From Neurospora intermedia (Eukaryota; Ascomycota; Sordariomycetes; Sordariales; Sordariaceae), in the NCBI GenBank assembly GCA_037102815.1, contig BTPP01000001.1, forward strand, positions 4,861,001 through 4,925,000: a stretch of 64,000 bases of DNA, written 5' to 3'. A model generated the notes under the pieces. The model did no database searches and had not been told where the DNA came from. It saw nothing but the letters and a program-made list of their open reading frames with translations. Position numbers and translations under genes: made by a program. This document shows, in pieces, positions 60,166-64,000 of this stretch (position 1 is the stretch's first letter; every line of letters starts with the position of its first letter).

Positions 60166-60205
60166 AATAGAATAGAATAGAGTAGAGTAGAGTAGAGTAG
60201 AGTAG
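60166..60205. repeat. Pentamer microsatellite, three AATAG then five AGTAG
   Basis: Eight tandem 5-bp units within the RIP tract; the change from AATAG to AGTAG is abrupt. It seems to have grown by slippage after the surrounding DNA became TA-rich. Confidence 0.85.
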
Positions 60206-60814
60206 GTTGATTGCTTATGTTCAAAAATACTAGAAATCCTAAAATTTCTATTAAATTTAAAAAGTCGGATTTTTAATATATTAATATATAATTAGGGTCT
60301 ATAGGAGCTACTTCCCCGGATTATTTGTGGATGTTTGCTATATCCGTTGGTCCGTATACCCTCGATATAGCGTATTATATTGGTTAAAAATTTTTAGCGT
60401 TCGTTAGCTCCTATCTTAGTATAACAATCTAACCTTATAACCCTTCTATATTCTAACGCTTTATAGTATACTCCTCCTATCCCTATATTTATTATCTAAT
60501 AATTAAACTTTTAAAATTTAAAGGTACTAAAAGTTAATACTTTATATATATTTAATTTATCGATAAATTAATTTAAATTTACTCTCTTTTATACTTTCTT
60601 ACCCCCTCCTTACTCTCGTTTGGAAATACTATTACTACAGCTTCTACAACCTATTTACAATCTAGATTTGTATTATAATAGGATTATTAAGAAAGAATTT
60701 ATCGGCGCGTTTTTTTACTAGCACTAGCAACCGAATAAATAATTCCTCTTCCTCTTTTATTAATTAATAGCGCTAACGATAAATAAAGTTATATAACCCC
60801 GTAATAATATATAT

Positions 60815-60990
60815 AATGAAATGGAGCAAAAACCACACCAACAAAGAAAAGCACCCTGCCACACCTAAATGCAGCGAGGAGCAGATCTGGAGTTGGGCAT
60901 GGCCTTTGTCCTTAGGAATTGAGACAGAGTAACAATACTACAACTCATCAACCACCACCAAAGACCAACGAGAAGGATAAGACTCTTCTT
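60815..60990. other. Unmutated island inside the RIP tract
   Basis: About 175 bases of normal composition, rich in CA and TG (for example ACCACACCAAC and ATCAACCACCACC), bounded on both sides by RIP-type DNA. It holds a 38-codon open frame from ATG 60819 with no recognisable match. Being unmutated, it was either single-copy when the flanks were duplicated, or arrived later. Confidence 0.7.
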
Positions 60991-63900
60991 ATTAGTCCTA
61001 GCTAGTTAAATAGATTTAAAGGTTAGTTTTATTACGGATAGATTATTAAATTTACTATTACTGGGGTGTTCAACGATGGCTCTATGGTTTCGGGAGCGGA
61101 ACTTCTTAGTCTATTTTCGAGGAAAAGTATTGTTTAATTAGGAGTGCCTATCCTTCTACCTACTCTTAATTCGGGATCTCCTCCTTATATCCCTTTCTCT
61201 ACTCAATATATTCCTAAAGTCCTAACCGACTAGTATAATAAATCTATTCCTCAATATATAATAAGCCAAGGCCCTAATACCTCTACTTATTATATAAAGG
61301 TAAAAGTTTAAAGTAAGAAAAGAAAAAATAGAAAAAAAGAACCAACTACCCTATATTAGACTTCCCTTCGAGTATTTTTTTATAATCCTTTATAAGAATA
61401 TTTATATACTAATAACCCTTATTATTAAATAAGACTTTAAGTATAGATACGTATATAAGTAAGAATATTAACTACTATTAGTAAAAGTAGAAATAATAAA
61501 TAATATAAGTAAAAGGCCCGAAGTAGATCTATTAACGCTGCTTCTTTTTATCCTATATAGCCTTCCGAATTCTCGTCCTCTCCTCCTTTATTTTAGTCTT
61601 CTTCTTTTCCTCTACTTCCTTTTTAACGTCCCGGATTAGTATTTTGTAAGTCCTCAGCACCTTCTACGCTTCCTTTATATTAATATTATTAGTAGTAGGA
61701 ATATTCTATACTATTTATTTGCCTAGTATTAGTATATATCGGTACTTTATAATTAGCCTCCCCTTCTCTTCTCCCTTAGCCTTTCTTCTAAATAAGCGTA
61801 AATCCGCCTTCCTCTTCTTAAGTAAAACGAAGTAATTAATAATAAATCTATTATATAGGTTAAATAATTCTACTTATTTATTAGTTTTATAGCCTTTCGC
61901 CTATTTAATTACCTTTAACTTTCGTAGGGGCTTTAGAAATATTTTATTATTCGAAGGGGAAGAGATCTAATACTATAATATAGTAGGTCTATTTATATAT
62001 TTATCCCCCTCACTTTCGTCTTCGTTATCCTTATAATTATTAGTTAATATATCCTTAATATTCTCTACCCTTAGTCTTTTAAATATTAAAAATTTCTTTA
62101 ACTACTAGATACTTTAAATATAAATTAGCAAATTGCAAAGGGCGAACGGGTCTCTTAGGTACTCCTATATAATATTATTATTTTTTATAAATTTAAGTTC
62201 CCGAAGATCTCCTTTCACTTCGATCCTTTAATACTATATCGTTTTACGTTTTACTTCGTACTATAGATTTACTTTTTGCTCTTAATTTATAAGAATTACT
62301 AATAATTTAGTTTATAGTATCCTTAGGTAATCGCAAGCTATTCTTATTTATTAATAAATTATAGTTTCTTCTAATTATTTAAAATCTAATAGCTACGTCT
62401 AAAGTCTCTAATAGTTAGACTACTCCTAAATATATAATTTAATATAAGGAACTATTATTCTATTAGGGTACTAATTTACTTTCTTCGTATTTAAAAAGAA
62501 AATCCTAGCTACTTCTAATATTTAGAAGCTATATAACTATATAGTTACTTACTAAAGAAATTCACAGCCGGTAAAATATATTTTAACTTTAATTCATTTT
62601 CCTCTATTAATAAAGTATCTATAATTCGCTAGTACGAATATATTGTAAACTCTTATTACCTTCCGTATCTTAAATTTATATTTTATTATATAAAAATAAT
62701 ATTAGAAGTATTTTAATTAGTTAAAGATAATTAAAGAGAAATGCTTATTTTTATAAATCGGAATATACTACTACTTTATTAATAATAAAAAGGCTTCTTC
62801 TACTCGTTTAGTACTTATTAAATACGGATTCTTTAATTTATCTTTAATTATAGTTTAAATAGAGGAGGGGACGTAAATTAAATCTCTATATACTTTGAAC
62901 AGTTAGGTTAGGCTTATATTTATAATTACTCTATCTATCCAACCCTTAATATAAATAGTATACTATAAGTTTATTATTCCTATCGCGCACTTATACTAAA
63001 TTATCCGGTTTAATTAGATTATTACTAGCCAATCCTTCGGGGGAAGGAGATCTACTCTAAGTAGTATATTATATAAATTAATATTTAGAGTATTGAATAT
63101 TAATTCGAATAGTATTATCTAATCCTTATCTATTAAACTATCGTTTAAATATTTAGGTAGCCTCTAATTAAATTTTAAATTAAAGTTCCTCAACGCTTCT
63201 CCCCGAGGGGGGTAGACCTCTTTAAACCTTAAAACAATATTTTACTAATTAATTGCCTCTTTTATCTATTAAATTTTATAGTCTTTAATAATTTCTCCTT
63301 ATTCTTCTTCTAATATTATTACTATAGAGTAGGACGATTTAGAACTAATAGAAGGCGAGGTAGGGTAGGATAAAACGATTAACAGTAAAGTAAGGATTTA
63401 AACTAGCGACGTAGGTTTTTTATTATTACTTTCTCCTCCTAGAGTAAATTCTTATTTATTTATAATAGGGCTCTCGATAAAATCGGCCTTACGGGTACCT
63501 TTAGTAGGAATTTAGGCTAGTAAAGGTATTAATTCCTTTAACGTATAAGGAAGAAGATTTATTACAGTTAGAAATTCCCTATTTAATAGTAAATTATTAA
63601 TTAAAATTTATAATATTAAAAATTTATCGTCGACCTTCTTACTTAGTAAAATCTCTTCCCTAGTAGGTACATTCAATATAAATTTATTAGCCTTCTCTTT
63701 TCTCTTCTTAATAGGGGTCGGATTTACTAAAAACGTTTAAGAAGTATTAATTAGGTACGCAGCAATTAGGAGTATATTTTTTAGCACTTCTTTATTATTA
63801 TTTAATAATTCTTAATTAGGAGGGATCGTTTTATTTTCTCCTTTACCGGCCTTATCGGGAGTCTAGTTTATTAAAAGTATATTCTCTTTCTTCGGGGTCT

Positions 63901-64000
63901 TTAGTAGATTTCCTTTAAATAGTAATACGTTTTTTAATAACTTCTTATTTTTCTTTAGAGTTTTCTTACTCCCTTTAAAACCCTCAAAACTTTTTTTATT

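Larger units (their letters stand above)
58400..64000. repeat. RIP-degraded repeat tract (runs off the window)
   Basis: Base composition changes sharply near 58400 to very TA-rich DNA in which CA and TG dinucleotides are nearly absent while TA is in great excess and CG is still seen. That is the mark of repeat-induced point mutation, which turns CpA into TpA on both strands of duplicated DNA during the sexual cycle. All frames are full of stops, so no gene is called. Stretches rich in Lys/Arg codons on each strand hint at dead transposon proteins, but no family can be named. Whether one element or several nested ones are present cannot be told. The tract continues past the window end and may be heterochromatic. 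Confidence 0.9.

Noticed and set aside
58400-64000. Naming the transposon family in the RIP tract
   Set aside because: Mutation has erased the diagnostic motifs; Lys/Arg-rich stretches are not enough to tell one transposon class from another.

Overview
The window looks like nuclear DNA of a filamentous ascomycete, most likely a Sordariomycete close to the Sordariales (Neurospora, Sordaria, Podospora and relatives). The reasons are short GT-AG introns (about 50-90 bases, with CTAAC-type branch sites), a group III fungal G-alpha protein whose sequence reads like Neurospora GNA-2, Zn2Cys6 and Uds1 proteins found only in fungi, and a strongly TA-rich, CpA/TpG-poor tract at the right end that carries the signature of repeat-induced point mutation (RIP). 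The species cannot be fixed from sequence reading alone.

Layout, left to right. 1-2.5 kb: no recognisable gene; upstream of gna-2. 2.5-3.9 kb (+): gna-2, five exons, one intron with a GC donor. 7.3-9.9 kb (+): decayed membrane-anchored GH3 beta-glucosidase gene. 11.0-13.4 kb (-): Uds1-domain (up-regulated during septation) protein, four exons. 18.8-21.1 kb (+): leukotriene A4 hydrolase-type M1 aminopeptidase, five exons. 22.8-28.6 kb (+): Unc104/KIF1 kinesin-3 of 1887 residues. 30.1-31.4 kb (+): four-pass MARVEL-like membrane protein with a repeated tail. 32.4-33.2 kb (-): Nop16, 60S ribosome assembly. 36.7-39.3 kb (-): Zn2Cys6 transcription factor. 39.3-51.1 kb: an 11.8-kb stretch without a recognisable gene. 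51.1-52.1 kb (-) and 54.4-55.8 kb (+): divergent pair, a dihydrodipicolinate-synthase-family aldolase (lga1/gaaC type) and a Gfo/Idh/MocA reductase (gar2/gaaA type). 56.1-56.7 kb (-): thiol glutathione peroxidase. 58.4-64.0 kb: RIP-degraded repeats, with one unmutated island near 60.8-61.0 kb.

Most genes are independent housekeeping genes (signalling, transport, ribosome assembly, peptide hydrolysis, redox). The clear functional unit is the divergent aldolase/reductase pair. It matches the first and third steps of fungal D-galacturonate (pectin) catabolism, and the shared 2.3-kb intergenic region holds two 9-mers that fit the YCCNCCAAT element described for Aspergillus galacturonate genes. 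Intergenic DNA is long for a fungus and is marked by short palindromes (GTAGTGTACACTAC-type and TAGGTAGCTACCTA-type), homopolymer runs (63 T, 25 G) and two short telomere-like motifs. No tRNA, 5S rRNA or CRISPR array was found. I saw no system that I would call wholly new. The best leads are the galacturonate pair with its shared control region, the insertion inside the kinesin PH domain, the dual-start peroxidase and peptidase, and the unmutated island in the RIP tract.
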